From Streptomyces sp. NBC_01142 (GTDB lineage Bacteria > Actinomycetota > Actinomycetes > Streptomycetales > Streptomycetaceae), in contig NZ_JAPEOR010000002.1 of the NCBI RefSeq assembly GCF_026341125.1, positions 3,031,001 through 3,095,000 on the forward strand: 64,000 bases of DNA, read 5' to 3'. The position numbers were made by a program, and so were the translations under genes. Positions 27,314 through 38,913 of the stretch are shown piece by piece (position 1 is the stretch's first letter; each line of letters opens with the position of its first letter). The notes below the pieces were generated by a model. That model searched no databases, was not told where the DNA came from, and saw only the letters and a program-made list of their open reading frames with translations.

Positions 27314-28393
27314 CTAGAGCCCCTGGCGGAAGCTCTCGGCGGTATTGAGGAAGATGTCGTTGGCCTCACTTTCGCCGATGGTGACCCGTACGCCCTCACC
27401 CGCGAACGGCCGCACGACGACGCCCGCCTTCTCGCAGACGGCCGCGAAGTCGAGCGTCCGGTCGCCCAGCCGCAGCCAGACGAAGTTCGCCTGGGTCTCG
27501 GGCACCGTCCAGCCCTGCTTGACCAGGCTCTCGTACACCCGCACGCGCTCGGCGACCAGCGAGCCGACCCGGCCCAGCAGCTCGTCCTCGGCCTGAAGCG
27601 AGGCGACCGCCGCGTCCTGGGCGAGCTGCGAGACACCGAAGGGGACTGCTGTCTTGCGCAGCGCGGCGGCCACCGGCTCGTGCGCGATCGCGAAGCCGAT
27701 CCGCAGCCCCGCCAGTCCGTACGCCTTGGAGAAGGTGCGCAGCACCGCCACATTGGGACGGTTGCGGTAGATCTCGATACCGTCCGGAACCTCGGCATCG
27801 CGGATGAACTCGCGGTATGCCTCGTCCAGCACCACCAGGACATCCGACGGCACCCGGTCAAGGAACCGCTCCAGTTCGGCCCGGCGCACCACCGTGCCGG
27901 TCGGGTTGTTGGGGTTGCAGACGAAGATCAGACGCGTCCGGTCGGTGATCGCGTCGGCCATGGCGTCCAGATCGTGCACCTCACCTGAGGTCAGCGGCAC
28001 CCGCACCGCCTTCGCCCCGCTGATCTGCGTGATGATCGGGTACGCCTCGAAGGACCGCCAGGCAAAAATGACCTCGTCGTCCGGGCCCGAGGTGGACTGC
28101 AGGAGCGACTGGGCAACACCCACCGAGCCCGTGCCGGTCGCCAGGTGCGTCACCGGCACCCCGAAGCGGTCCGCGAGCTCGTTCATCAGGCCGGTGCAGG
28201 CCATGTCCGGGTAGCGGTTGAACCCCTGGGCCGCGGCGATCGCAGTCTCCATCACACCCGGCAGCGGCGGATACGGGTTCTCGTTGGACGACAGCTTGTA
28301 CGCGACCGGGCCTCCGGCCGCCGCAGGCTTGCCCGGCTTGTAGGTGGGGATGCCGTCCAGCTCGGCGCGCAGCTTGGGGCTGGTCTCGCTCAC
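27314..28393 (-). CDS. hisC: Histidinol-phosphate aminotransferase (HisC-type)
   Basis: A 359-residue class I/II PLP aminotransferase of normal length. The PLP Lys is in [14 protein letters not shown]. Other hallmarks are SSNENPYPP near the start, [10 protein letters not shown] and DEAYREF. HisC converts imidazole-acetol phosphate to histidinol phosphate; relatives act on aromatic amino acids (Pat). It stands alone, away from any his operon, so phenylalanine or tyrosine transamination is a real alternative. Divergent from the LacI regulator across 351 bp. Confidence 0.88.
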   Translation of the reverse strand: MSETSPKLRAELDGIPTYKPGKPAAAGGPVAYKLSSNENPYPPLPGVMETAIAAAQGFNRYPDMACTGLMNELADRFGVPVTHLATGTGSVGVAQSLLQSTSGPDDEVIFAWRSFEAYPIITQISGAKAVRVPLTSGEVHDLDAMADAITDRTRLIFVCNPNNPTGTVVRRAELERFLDRVPSDVLVVLDEAYREFIRDAEVPDGIEIYRNRPNVAVLRTFSKAYGLAGLRIGFAIAHEPVAAALRKTAVPFGVSQLAQDAAVASLQAEDELLGRVGSLVAERVRVYESLVKQGWTVPETQANFVWLRLGDRTLDFAAVCEKAGVVVRPFAGEGVRVTIGESEANDIFLNTAESFRQGL

Positions 28394-28744
28394 CGCAGGT
28401 CCTCCTCATGCCTTCAGCAGTTTCGAATACTGCTCACCTTATGAGGATTCACGGCTGGTGCGAATGGCAGGCGCATGGAAAGGGGGGAGCGCTCCTCTCC
28501 AGGGCGCGCGCCGGTAGCTCACTCCGTGGCGCGCATCACCCGTAGTGGTGAGTTGAGACCTCTTCGAGACATCGACCTTCCGAGAGGCCCGTACAACTCG
28601 ACACACGAGACGATGTGGTCAAACCCTGCAATTCCATTCATTTCCATGGCTATTGATCGATGATGACCATGCAGAAACGTGCCTGTCAACGAGTGAATAT
28701 GCGACCGGCCCAACCACCCTGGCGAGCCCTACTATCGGCTCGCC
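28394..28744. other. 351-bp divergent hisC/lacI-type promoter region
   Basis: Contains the hisC Shine-Dalgarno (AGGAGG, 28401-28406 region on the minus strand) and a candidate -10 TACTAT (28730-28735) for the LacI gene, 9 nt before its ATG, implying a very short leader. The central part (28600-28680) is AT-rich for this genome. No gene is evident. Confidence 0.5.
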
Positions 28745-29857
28745 ATGACAGCAGCAGGGAAGCACCAGGTGAGCCGGACGGAGACATCCCGCCGGGGCAG
28801 CCGGCAAAGCCGGGCGGGCATCCGAGACGTGGCCGCCGCAGCCGGAGTCTCCATCACGACTGTCTCCGACGCACTCAACGGCAAGGGCCGGCTCCCGGAC
28901 GCCACCCGCCGACATGTCCGCGAGGTCGCCGACCGGCTGGGCTATCGCCCGTCCGCCGCGGCGCGCACACTCCGTACCGGAAAATCGGGCTTGATCGGCC
29001 TGACCGTAACCACGTACGGGGATGAACCTTTCACCTTCACAGAGTTCGCCTATTTCGCCGAGATGGCGAGAGCCGCGACCTCCGCCGCGCTCGCACGCGG
29101 CTACGCACTCGTCATTCTGCCCGCCACCTCACGCCATGACGTCTGGTCGAACGTCGCCCTCGACGGCACCGTCGTCATCGACCCCTCCGACCACGACCCG
29201 GTCGTCACCGAACTGGTCCGCCAGGGCCTGCCCGTCGTCTCCGACGGGCGTCCGGCCGGGACCCTCCCGGTCACCGCCTGGGTCGACAACGACCACGAAG
29301 CCGCCGTACTCGATCTGCTCGAGCATCTCGCCGCCGCCGGCGCCCGCCGCATCGGCCTGCTCACCGGCACCACCACCGACACCTACACACGCCTGTCCAC
29401 CACCGCCTATCTGAGCTGGTGCGAGCGCGTCGGACAGGACCCGGTCTACGAGTCCTACCCCGCCCACGATCCGTGCGCCGGGGCCGTCGCGGCCGACCGC
29501 CTGCTCGCCCGACCGGACAGACCCGACGCCGTCTACGGACTCTTCGACCCCAACGGCACCGATCTGCTTGCCGCCGCCCGGCGCTACGGTCTGCGCGTCC
29601 CCGATGATCTGCTGCTCGTCTGCTGCAGCGAGTCGACCGTGTATGCCACCACCGAGCCGCCCATCACCACGCTCTCGCTCAAACCGCGCCGGATCGGTAC
29701 AGCGGTCGTCCAGCTCCTCATCGACGCCATCGAAGGGATCGACGAGGACCGGCCGATCGAGCAGGTGATACCGACCGAACTGATCGTCAGAACGTCCTCA
29801 CAGCGCCGCCCTCCGCGAACGACGGTGAGCGCCCCGCGATCTTCATCTCAGGACTAG
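28745..29857 (+). CDS. LacI-family transcriptional regulator
   Basis: A 370-residue regulator. After about 25 basic residues comes the LacI helix-turn-helix and hinge (IRDVAAAAGVSITTVSDALN then ADRLGYRPSAAARTL), followed by a periplasmic-binding-protein-like sensor with FDPNGTDLLAAARRYGLRVP. Such regulators usually repress sugar uptake or catabolic genes, but no sugar transporter or hydrolase is adjacent. It stands alone with its own terminator, so it acts on distant targets or on itself. Ligand unknown. Confidence 0.92.
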   Translation: MTAAGKHQVSRTETSRRGSRQSRAGIRDVAAAAGVSITTVSDALNGKGRLPDATRRHVREVADRLGYRPSAAARTLRTGKSGLIGLTVTTYGDEPFTFTEFAYFAEMARAATSAALARGYALVILPATSRHDVWSNVALDGTVVIDPSDHDPVVTELVRQGLPVVSDGRPAGTLPVTAWVDNDHEAAVLDLLEHLAAAGARRIGLLTGTTTDTYTRLSTTAYLSWCERVGQDPVYESYPAHDPCAGAVAADRLLARPDRPDAVYGLFDPNGTDLLAAARRYGLRVPDDLLLVCCSESTVYATTEPPITTLSLKPRRIGTAVVQLLIDAIEGIDEDRPIEQVIPTELIVRTSSQRRPPRTTVSAPRSSSQD

Positions 29858-29888
29858 ACCTTCCCAATTGGGACGAAACAACCGGCGA

Positions 29889-29921
29889 ACCAGGGGTGCA
29901 GGAGGATTCACCACCCCTGGT
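29889..29921 (+). terminator. Hairpin after the LacI regulator
   Basis: ACCAGGGGT (29889-29897) and ACCCCTGGT (29913-29921) form a perfect 9-bp stem with a 15-nt loop, 32 bp beyond the stop codon. Confidence 0.6.
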
Positions 29922-30031
29922 GCGTCACACAGCGCGGACCTCATTCCTATGATGGGCGCACGACACCGCGGACCACCCCGACCAGGCTGGGCCGAGAGGT
30001 GAACGGCGGCGCGACGGTGGTGGAGGGGTCG

Positions 30032-31213
30032 ATGACTCAGGGGGCCGGTCAAGGACCCGTAGTGCGAACAGCGACATTGCGTGATTTTCGCGTACCGCCG
30101 TACGCGCAGGTTCCCGTGCAGTCGCAGTCGCAGTCGCACGAACAACCGCCGGTGCCTCCGCGCGCACAGCCACAGGTGCCGCCCCAGGTACCGCCCCCGA
30201 CGGAATCGCCGGTGCCCTCCCAGGCGCCTGCGCAGCCGGCGGGGTCCGGCCATCCCGGCAACGCCTTCCCCGAGGGAGAGCAGCCGGACGGCTACACCCC
30301 CACCGCGCGCGATCTTCCTGTGATCAGCCTCGGCGGCCCTGGCGACACCGTCCAGGTGCAGGTCAACCCCGCCGAGGCACCCTCGGCCGACGGGCTCGGA
30401 CCGCTCTATGTCGTCGGCGACGTCCACGGCTATCTCGACGAGCTCCTCGCGGCACTCACCGCACAGGGCCTCATCGACGCCGAGGGCCGCTGGGCCGCGG
30501 ACAACACCCGACTGTGGTTCCTCGGCGACTTCACCGACCGGGGCCCCGACGGCATCGGCGTGATCGACCTCGTCATGCGGCTCTCCGCCGAGGCCGCGGC
30601 AGCCGGCGGCTACTGCAAGGCCCTGATGGGCAACCATGAACTGCTGCTGCTCGGGGCCAAGCGGTTCGGCGACACCCCCGTCCACTCCGGTGCGGGCACC
30701 GCCACCTTCCAGGCCGCCTGGTTGCTCAACGGCGGCCAGAAGGCAGACATGGACCGTCTCCAGGACGTCCATCTGCAGTGGATGGCGCGGCTCGACGCAG
30801 TGGTCGAGGAGGACGGGCATCTGCTGATGCACTCCGACACGACCGCGTACCTCGACTACGGCTCCACCATCGAGGACGTCAACGACACCGTGCACGCGAT
30901 CCTCACGCGCAACGATGCCGACGAGTGCTGGGACCTCTTCCGCAAGCTCACCAAACGCTTCGCCTTCCGCGACGACGACGGCCCCCAGGCCGTACGCGAA
31001 CTGCTCACCACCTATGGCGGCGGGCGCATCGTGCACGGTCACAGCCCCATCCCGTACCTGCTGGGCGAGGTGGGCACGGAGGACGGCGAGGACGGCGAGC
31101 GCCCGGTCGTCGAAGGCCCGCATGTGTACGCCGACGGGCTCGCGATCGCCATGGACGGCGGCGTGACCATGGCCGGAAAGCTCCTCGTCGTCCAACTCCC
31201 GCTGTCTGACTGA
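30032..31213 (+). CDS. PPP-like metallophosphoesterase with Pro/Gln-rich N-terminus
   Basis: A 393-residue protein. Residues 1-~110 are low complexity, rich in Pro, Gln and Ala with QSQSQSH and PPQVPPPT runs. The remainder is a calcineurin-like phosphatase with all metal motifs: VVGDVHGYLDE (GDxHG), LGDFTDRGPD (GDxxDRG), MGNHE and VHGHSPIPY. The order and GDFTDRG form resemble PPP protein phosphatases and ApaH/PrpE. ATG 30032 follows GGAGG at 7 nt; an in-frame GTG at 29999 lacks a proper ribosome site. Targets may be phosphoproteins or dinucleotide polyphosphates. A membrane protein gene follows. Confidence 0.87.
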   Translation: MTQGAGQGPVVRTATLRDFRVPPYAQVPVQSQSQSHEQPPVPPRAQPQVPPQVPPPTESPVPSQAPAQPAGSGHPGNAFPEGEQPDGYTPTARDLPVISLGGPGDTVQVQVNPAEAPSADGLGPLYVVGDVHGYLDELLAALTAQGLIDAEGRWAADNTRLWFLGDFTDRGPDGIGVIDLVMRLSAEAAAAGGYCKALMGNHELLLLGAKRFGDTPVHSGAGTATFQAAWLLNGGQKADMDRLQDVHLQWMARLDAVVEEDGHLLMHSDTTAYLDYGSTIEDVNDTVHAILTRNDADECWDLFRKLTKRFAFRDDDGPQAVRELLTTYGGGRIVHGHSPIPYLLGEVGTEDGEDGERPVVEGPHVYADGLAIAMDGGVTMAGKLLVVQLPLSD

Positions 31214-31361
31214 GTCAACTCGGGACAGGCGATTTACGGAAACCCCCTGTCACCCCGTGCCTCAACCGCTCTACCATCGGGTTATCCGTAGCAGGCTCTC
31301 CTCCGTTTCTGCCCAACCGCCCGGTCGATGCGGGCAATCCGGCCCTACGGAGCATCGGGGG

Positions 31362-32189
31362 ATGCACATGAACAGCGCTCCGCACCTGCTGACCGAGGAT
31401 CGCGCCGAGTACGAGCGGATCCTCGACGACGCACTGCGCAACGCCCATGACCGTCCGGATCTCGCTGCCGTCGGGGAGCGGCTGAACGCAGAACAGCTCC
31501 GCACCATGGCACTGAACGCGACAACGCTGATCACCACCGCCGCCGCGACCGAGTACGAGCACTATGTGAAGGTCCGCGAGGAACTGCGCTCACCCACGAC
31601 CGCCGCGTCCATACGCAATTCCGTACTGGCCGCGTCCGAGGGCGAGGCGTCCGAGGGCGGCGCCGGGTTCGCCGCCGTCGTCGCCGTGCTTGCCCCCGTG
31701 CTCGCGGGGACGGCCGCACTGATCTTCCTGCTGGTCGGCTACATCCTGAAGATGCTCAGCCCCACACCGTCGTTCGCACAGACCCTGCTCACTGCCGGCT
31801 GGTTCTTCGGGGCGGTCACGGCGGCAGCCATCCTGGTCGCCGCGATCGGGCTGCTGCTCACCGCCCTGCGCAACGGCGCGACCCAGGTCCCGGCCGCGGA
31901 GTCGGCGGGCGAGCTGCCCGACGAGCTGTCCCGGGCCAAGGACGCCTGGCGTCATGCCCTGCTGGAGCGCGGCCTGCTGCCGTTTCTGCGGGCAGCGCTG
32001 GCGGACCCCAGCGCCGACCCGTCCTCCGCGGTACCGCCGCGCCATGTGAGCCGTATCCCGAAGGTCGGCTACAGCGGCCCGGACTACTCCAGCCCGAGCG
32101 AGGGCTCGACGACCGGACAGCGCCCCACGTTCACCAGCCCGGACTTCACCAGCCCGGACTTCGGCGGGCCCGAGCACCGGCCGGAGTGA
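31362..32189 (+). CDS. Two-helix membrane protein of unknown function
   Basis: A 275-residue protein. A helical N-terminus (residues 1-100, LLTEDRAEYERILDDALR...) precedes two strong membrane helices, near residues 108-130 (VVAVLAPVLAGTAALIFLL) and 145-170 (GWFFGAVTAAAILVAAIGLL), and a disordered C-terminal tail with repeated TSPDF/SGPDYSSPS motifs. Common in Streptomyces but without a known role. ATG 31362 is chosen; ATG 31368 is equally possible. Same strand as the phosphatase, 148 bp downstream, so it may have its own promoter. Confidence 0.72.
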   Translation: MHMNSAPHLLTEDRAEYERILDDALRNAHDRPDLAAVGERLNAEQLRTMALNATTLITTAAATEYEHYVKVREELRSPTTAASIRNSVLAASEGEASEGGAGFAAVVAVLAPVLAGTAALIFLLVGYILKMLSPTPSFAQTLLTAGWFFGAVTAAAILVAAIGLLLTALRNGATQVPAAESAGELPDELSRAKDAWRHALLERGLLPFLRAALADPSADPSSAVPPRHVSRIPKVGYSGPDYSSPSEGSTTGQRPTFTSPDFTSPDFGGPEHRPE

Positions 32190-32226
32190 TCCCGGGCCAC
32201 CGGCCGCAGCGGTCTCCGGCCGGTGC

Positions 32227-33330
32227 TCACAGGCGCCGTACGGCCTGCGTCTCTGCTCGTTCGACCGACGCACGTCCGTGCACATGCACCAACGCCAGAT
32301 GGAACAGCGCCGGCGCGAGCGGAGCCCATCGATGGACCCGGTCCGGTCGCAGCAGATACCTGGCCACCGGCGCCGCGCGGAAAGGAACGTAGTCGATCGT
32401 CTGGTGTTCCCACCTGTCGGCGACGCCTCTGCTCATCCGTGTCTGCAGGCCGTCGCGGGTCAGGTCCTTCAGCCGCGCGTAGAAGTGGGCGCTCCAGTGC
32501 CGTCTCTCCACGTCCAGCACGAAGGCCAGCAGAACGAGGGTGTACTCGTGCGGCTCCAGGGACAGCTCCTCCCGCATGCCGCGGCGCGCGACTGCGTAGA
32601 GATCCGGAGCACTCCTGCCGGATGAATCGATGTGCCGGGACAGCCCTTCATTGACGGAGGAGTTCCACACTCCGGGTGCCATACGAACCCGGTCGCTGCG
32701 CTGAGTGACGACCAGCATGTCGTCGGCGGTCACCACGGCCACATTGGCGGCGAAGCTGCACTGAAGGAAGGCCGGTGCTTCCAATGGCCGGTCCGGATCG
32801 AGGTATCTGGACCGCGGCGTGGTCCCGTCGGGCAGCCGCCGATCCAGCTGCTGCGCGGCAAGAAACGTGTAATAGTCCGTCGGCCGCAGCCTCAAGTGGA
32901 CTTCCGGCTGCTCGTCCAGGGCCGTCCGGGAGACGTCGAACGACTCGACGGCATACCGAGGACCGTTCCACACCGGGGTCCGGCCCTTCGCCCGGAGCTG
33001 TGCGCTTTCGGTCTCGATCTCGTCCCGCCAACCGGCCATGTCCGAAGGGAGCGTGATCTCGTCGTCCAGGACCTGGACATGTATCGCCTCGGAAACGACG
33101 GGCGACTCGCCGTCCCCCTCCACTATCAGGGCGGAGGTGTGGAGCGGTCCCAGCGAGAACGTGGACCACACGCGGTGGGACTCCTCACGGGACCGAAGGC
33201 TCCGAACCGCTCGTTTCGAACGCTTGCGCAACGTGAACCAGGCGTCCTGCAAGGGCTGTTGGAACAGCGTTGCGAACAGCATGCCGAACAGTGCGCCGAC
33301 CACTCCGTTGGCCACATCGATTCCGCCCAC
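32227..33330 (-). CDS. Membrane-anchored Nudix-like protein, unknown function
   Basis: A 367-residue protein that I cannot place in a characterised family. A single N-terminal membrane helix (residues ~7-25, NGVVGALFGMLFATLF) is followed by a basic stretch, a ~130-residue domain of unknown fold and a C-terminal region that looks like a divergent Nudix fold. VARRGMREELSLEP (247-260) matches the REUxEE core, with Gly replacing the first Glu, followed by strands VLLAFVLDV and HFYARL. The usual Gly of the Nudix box is displaced by an insert. It stands alone between two gaps; the 297-bp gap to thiC holds only a weak hairpin. Possibly a nucleotide sensor and not a hydrolase. Confidence 0.68.
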   Translation of the reverse strand: MGGIDVANGVVGALFGMLFATLFQQPLQDAWFTLRKRSKRAVRSLRSREESHRVWSTFSLGPLHTSALIVEGDGESPVVSEAIHVQVLDDEITLPSDMAGWRDEIETESAQLRAKGRTPVWNGPRYAVESFDVSRTALDEQPEVHLRLRPTDYYTFLAAQQLDRRLPDGTTPRSRYLDPDRPLEAPAFLQCSFAANVAVVTADDMLVVTQRSDRVRMAPGVWNSSVNEGLSRHIDSSGRSAPDLYAVARRGMREELSLEPHEYTLVLLAFVLDVERRHWSAHFYARLKDLTRDGLQTRMSRGVADRWEHQTIDYVPFRAAPVARYLLRPDRVHRWAPLAPALFHLALVHVHGRASVERAETQAVRRL

Positions 33331-33627
33331 GTCACGCAGGCTAGTCAGATTTGATCAAGCTTCGGGTGGCCGTGGCTCTACCGTTACCTCGAAACTCTCG
33401 GCCCTTCGGAGCCACCGCCATGCTGGGGCGGACGCCACGGCGTACCGATCAGCGGCTCCATCCGGGGACGAATGCCCGCTGGTGGCACAAGGCCGTGGCT
33501 ACCGCGGAGGCTACGGCCGTGGTCACCGCAATGACGGTGGCGGCCGGCACGGTGCCCCTGAGCCGGACACACCGGCCCGAACGGCGGTGCGCCCGCCCGG
33601 CTGCCCGGGGCACCGCCGTGCGTCACG

Positions 33628-35572
<1,945 letters not shown>

Positions 35573-35653
35573 GTGTGCAAAGGTGCCACCACGCTAGCGT
35601 CATTTCTGGCGCGCTGAACAGTGGGCCCCCCGCATTCTTGCGATGATCGGTCG

Positions 35654-37006
35654 GTGACCTCCACCCCGACCACCTCGCCACAGACGCCCGAACCGCACGG
35701 CCACTCGCACAGCCATGGACCTGCCGCGCCCGTCTCCCGCCACCTCCGCAAAGTCATCGCCGCGGTGCTGATCCCCTTCGCCACGGCGGTCCTCGTCGGT
35801 CTCGCCGTGCTCTGGCCGGGAGGCGCGCCCGCCCACGAGCGCAGTGGTGTCGGCTTCGACCGGCAGACCGAGCAGGGCACGGTGACGCAGGTCGAGAAGG
35901 TCAACTGCAAGGACGTGAACGCCGCACAGGTTCCGCCGACCGGTGACACCTCCACGCCCGAGGGGCGCGAGGCGGTCAATGCCCAGCAGGGCAGCTGCGA
36001 GAGAGCGACGATCAAGGTCACCAGCGGCAAGGACAAGGGCCGTACCTTCACCGAGATCGTCCAGCCGGACGCGCCGCGGCAACTGAACGAGGGCCAGGGA
36101 GTGGTGGTGGCGTACGCCCCCGATGCTCCCCGCGATCTCCAGTACTCCGTGACCGATGTGAACCGCGAGTTCCCCATGGCCCTGCTGGCCGGGCTCTTTG
36201 CGCTTGTGGTGGTACTGGTGGGGCGGATGCGCGGCGTGATGGCGCTGATCGCGCTCGCCCTCTCGTTCGCCGTACTGACCCTGTTCATCCTCCCCGCGAT
36301 CCTGCAGGGCTCCAATCCGCTGGTCGTCGCGGTGGTCGGGGCGAGCGCCATCATGCTGATGTCGCTCTACATGTGCCACGGACTGACCGCCCGGACCTCG
36401 GTCGCGGTCCTCGGTACGCTGATCTCGCTGCTGCTGATCGGGCTGCTCGGCTCGCTCTTCATCGGCTGGGCGAGCCTGACCGGCAACACCGATGACAACA
36501 CCGGCCTGATCCACGGCCTGTTTCCGAACATCGACATGAGCGGTCTGCTGCTGGCCGGCGTCATCATCGGCTCGCTCGGCGTACTGGACGATGTGACGGT
36601 GACCCAGACGTCGGCGGTGTGGGAGCTGCGCCAGGCGGATCCGACCATGGGGCCGAAGGCCCTGTACCGGGCCGGCCTCCGGATCGGCCGGGATCACATC
36701 GCGTCCGTCGTCAACACCCTCGTACTCGCCTACGCGGGCGCGGCGTTGCCGCTGCTGCTGCTCTTCTCGATCGCGCAGAGCAGCGTGGGCACGGTGGCCA
36801 CCAGCGAGCTGGTGGCGGTGGAGATCGTGCGGACCCTGGTGGGGTCGATCGGTCTGGTCGCTTCGGTGCCGGTGACCACCGCGCTCGCGGCGCTGGTGGT
36901 TTCCGCCGACCGGCCGGGCTCGGCGGGATCCTCAGAAGCAGGAGCAGACAGCGCTCCGAGCGGATCGCCGGTACGGAGCGGCAAGGGCCGACGGCGCAAG
37001 AAGTAG
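35654..37006 (+). CDS. YibE/F family membrane protein
   Basis: A 450-residue polytopic membrane protein. The His-rich N-terminus (PHGHSHSHG) precedes a first helix (VIAAVLIPFATAVLVGLAVL), an exported domain with two Cys, then about seven helices including LFALVVVLVG and IALALSFAVLTLFILPAIL, and SLGVLDDVTVTQTSAVWEL, a hallmark of YibE/F. Function is unknown; the His cluster suggests metal contact. GTG 35654 is chosen by the start of similarity. Divergent from thiC; the two start regions are separated by little more than the riboswitch. Confidence 0.87.
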   Translation: MTSTPTTSPQTPEPHGHSHSHGPAAPVSRHLRKVIAAVLIPFATAVLVGLAVLWPGGAPAHERSGVGFDRQTEQGTVTQVEKVNCKDVNAAQVPPTGDTSTPEGREAVNAQQGSCERATIKVTSGKDKGRTFTEIVQPDAPRQLNEGQGVVVAYAPDAPRDLQYSVTDVNREFPMALLAGLFALVVVLVGRMRGVMALIALALSFAVLTLFILPAILQGSNPLVVAVVGASAIMLMSLYMCHGLTARTSVAVLGTLISLLLIGLLGSLFIGWASLTGNTDDNTGLIHGLFPNIDMSGLLLAGVIIGSLGVLDDVTVTQTSAVWELRQADPTMGPKALYRAGLRIGRDHIASVVNTLVLAYAGAALPLLLLFSIAQSSVGTVATSELVAVEIVRTLVGSIGLVASVPVTTALAALVVSADRPGSAGSSEAGADSAPSGSPVRSGKGRRRKK

Positions 37007-37025
37007 GCCGTGAGCAGGGACAGTG

Positions 37026-37096
37026 GGCGGCGGGCAGCAGTCCGCGGACGGGCGGCCGTAAGCGATAGGCGGCGGGGAGCAGTCCGCGGACGGGCG
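37026..37096. repeat. Two copies of a 29-bp repeat after YibE/F gene
   Basis: 37026-37054 and 37068-37096 match at 28 of 29 positions (GGCGGCGGG[C/G]AGCAGTCC... ), 42 bp apart. They fill the gap between the YibE/F stop codon and the end of ssgA. Each copy carries a CCGCGG dyad. No coding sense is seen. Confidence 0.6.
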
Positions 37097-37143
37097 CGGG
37101 CGCACGGCAGGAGGCGTCAGGTCGCGGCAGCCGTACGAGCCCG

Positions 37144-37581
37144 TCAGCCGGCGGTCTCCTCCGCCAGGATGCGGCCGAGCGCCGCCTCCAAGTTCTCCTC
37201 GAAGTCACCGAGCGTCCGCTCCTGCCCCAGCGGCACCAGCTTGTCCGTGCGGTCGAGGAAGGCCACCAACGGCGCCGCGCTCGCCCGGAACACCGCCCGC
37301 TCGCAGCCGACCTGGAGCCGGATCCTGACGTCGGACAGCCCCTCGGGCCCGACCGGCGCGATGCACACATCGCCGTCCCCGCTCCGCGCGTTGATGCCGT
37401 CCAGCAGCAGCTCCCTGCCGAAAGCCCAGGTCACAGGGGCATCTCCGGGCAGGTGAAAGGTCATCCGCACCGCATACGGATCCCCCGTCTCGTACCCGAG
37501 CTCCACCGGGATCCGGAAGGAGAGTTCCTCGGAGACAAGAAAACTCATCAGGACCTCGGCCTGGACAGACTCGCGCATCAT
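37144..37581 (-). CDS. ssgA: Sporulation and cell-division regulator SsgA
   Basis: A 145-residue SsgA-like protein (SALP), a family restricted to sporulating actinomycetes. Its core (VQAEVLMSFLVSEELSFRIP, ...RMTFHLPGDAPVTWAFGREL, ...VAFLDRTDKLVPLGQE) is very close to S. coelicolor SsgA as I recall it. SsgA marks sites of septum and branch formation and recruits SsgB, which in turn positions FtsZ. The start is one of two tandem ATGs. The IclR gene directly upstream is in the position of ssgR, its known activator, on the same strand with a 121-bp AT-rich gap. Confidence 0.93.
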   Translation of the reverse strand: MMRESVQAEVLMSFLVSEELSFRIPVELGYETGDPYAVRMTFHLPGDAPVTWAFGRELLLDGINARSGDGDVCIAPVGPEGLSDVRIRLQVGCERAVFRASAAPLVAFLDRTDKLVPLGQERTLGDFEENLEAALGRILAEETAG

Positions 37582-37702
37582 GTACTCCGCAGCAGATGAA
37601 GCAGTGAAATGAAACCGTGACGAAAACGGCCAAGAATGATCCCCCTTGGCCCTCTTGACGCAATCGTGCTGTAAGCGCTAGTTGATCACAAGGAGTAATT
37701 TT

Positions 37703-38473
37703 TCAGATACTGATAGAGAGGGTAAGCGATCCCAACAACCCGCCAATTCCACTGCGTAGCTCCTCGATCGCAGGGAGCAGCCGTTCTTCCTGGTGAAGAG
37801 GGAGAGAAATCGCCATCGTCGCGGCGGCGGACCCCGCCGTGATCGGAATGGCGGCACAGACCGTACCGAGCGCATATTCCTGCCGCTCCACGACGGGCTG
37901 CATCCGCCCGGTTGACGCGAGCCGCTCCAGCAGCGCGCGCCGGTCGCGTACGGAGTAGGGAGTGACCGCCTGCACGGGATGGCGGTCCAGATGATCGCGA
38001 CGGGCCGGCTCGTCCAGCTGACTGAGCAGACACTGGCCGATCGCATGGGCATGCCCGGTCTCCCGGAAGTCGGCCCACTCGCTCACGGCCGGGGCACAGG
38101 GGGTGTCGGCGACCGCGACCAGCTCGATCTCACCCTCGCGGTAGACCGCGAAGTACACGGGGACACCAATCGTGTCGCGCCAGTGCGTCAGCGAGTCCTC
38201 GAGCCTGGTGCGACGATTCTGCAGAGCGCCGGCGGGGGCGAGCCGTCCCACGGCGTCGCCCAGGACGAACACGCCCTTCTCGCGCCGGAGATAGTCCTCG
38301 TGCGTCAAGGTGCGCAGCAGGTGGTAAGCGGTGGGAAGAGGAAGCCCCGCCTCACGCGCGAGCTGCTTCGCGGGAGCCCCGTCCGGATGGGAAGCCACTG
38401 CCTCCAGAAGCCTCAGCGCCCGCTGCACCGAACCAATCAGGGTAGGGACAGCGGCGTTCGTAGCCTTGGCCAA
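37703..38473 (-). CDS. ssgR: IclR-family regulator SsgR
   Basis: A 256-residue IclR-type regulator: winged helix-turn-helix (LIGSVQRALRLLEAVASHP, APAKQLAREAGLPLPTAYHL) and a C-terminal effector-binding domain. Its position immediately before ssgA on the same strand identifies it as SsgR, which activates ssgA transcription in S. coelicolor. The final helix SLTLSISI is hydrophobic. No small-molecule ligand is known. Confidence 0.9.
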   Translation of the reverse strand: MAKATNAAVPTLIGSVQRALRLLEAVASHPDGAPAKQLAREAGLPLPTAYHLLRTLTHEDYLRREKGVFVLGDAVGRLAPAGALQNRRTRLEDSLTHWRDTIGVPVYFAVYREGEIELVAVADTPCAPAVSEWADFRETGHAHAIGQCLLSQLDEPARRDHLDRHPVQAVTPYSVRDRRALLERLASTGRMQPVVERQEYALGTVCAAIPITAGSAAATMAISLPLHQEERLLPAIEELRSGIGGLLGSLTLSISI

Positions 38474-38694
38474 AGGTCACCCCCAGGCGTGGTGACGGGC
38501 TTGCGCGCCCGCCTGCGGGGGCCACCCCCGCGCGCCCGCCGCGCGGATTTCCCAAGGGACGGCAGCGGGTTGCCACTGTAATGGCAGCCCTTGTCGGGGG
38601 ATGGGGTTTGTCAGAGGCGTTCCCCCGGGCGGGCTAATGGCCATTCCGGCCCACGGTACGAACAGCCGTGTACCGGCACCCGCCTTTGCCTCTG

Positions 38695-38913
38695 CTACCA
38701 GTCGCTGCGCGAGCCGGAAGATGTCGTGAACATCCGTACGACGAAGACAAGTCCGCCGACGAGGGCGACAAAAACCAGGGCCATGAAGAGCAGCTTCATT
38801 ACAAAGCCGACAATGCTCGCGATCAGTCCCCCGAACACGACCAGCGCGATAACGGGCACCGCGACCCACTTCACCCACCACGGCATTCCCGCGAAGATCT
38901 CCCGCACAGCCAT
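38695..38913 (-). CDS. Small membrane protein (DUF5326-like)
   Basis: A 72-residue protein with two adjacent hydrophobic helices (WVKWVAVPVIALVVFGGLIA and VMKLLFMALVFVALVGGLVF) and a short polar tail. It resembles the DUF5326 proteins found next to ssgR in other Streptomyces. Function unknown. It has its own gap on each side, and is probably a single-gene transcript. Confidence 0.8.
   Translation of the reverse strand: MAVREIFAGMPWWVKWVAVPVIALVVFGGLIASIVGFVMKLLFMALVFVALVGGLVFVVRMFTTSSGSRSDW

Noticed and set aside
33547..33621. Hairpin after thiC
   Set aside because: The stem has a 3-nt bulge and a 48-nt loop, too weak to call a terminator.
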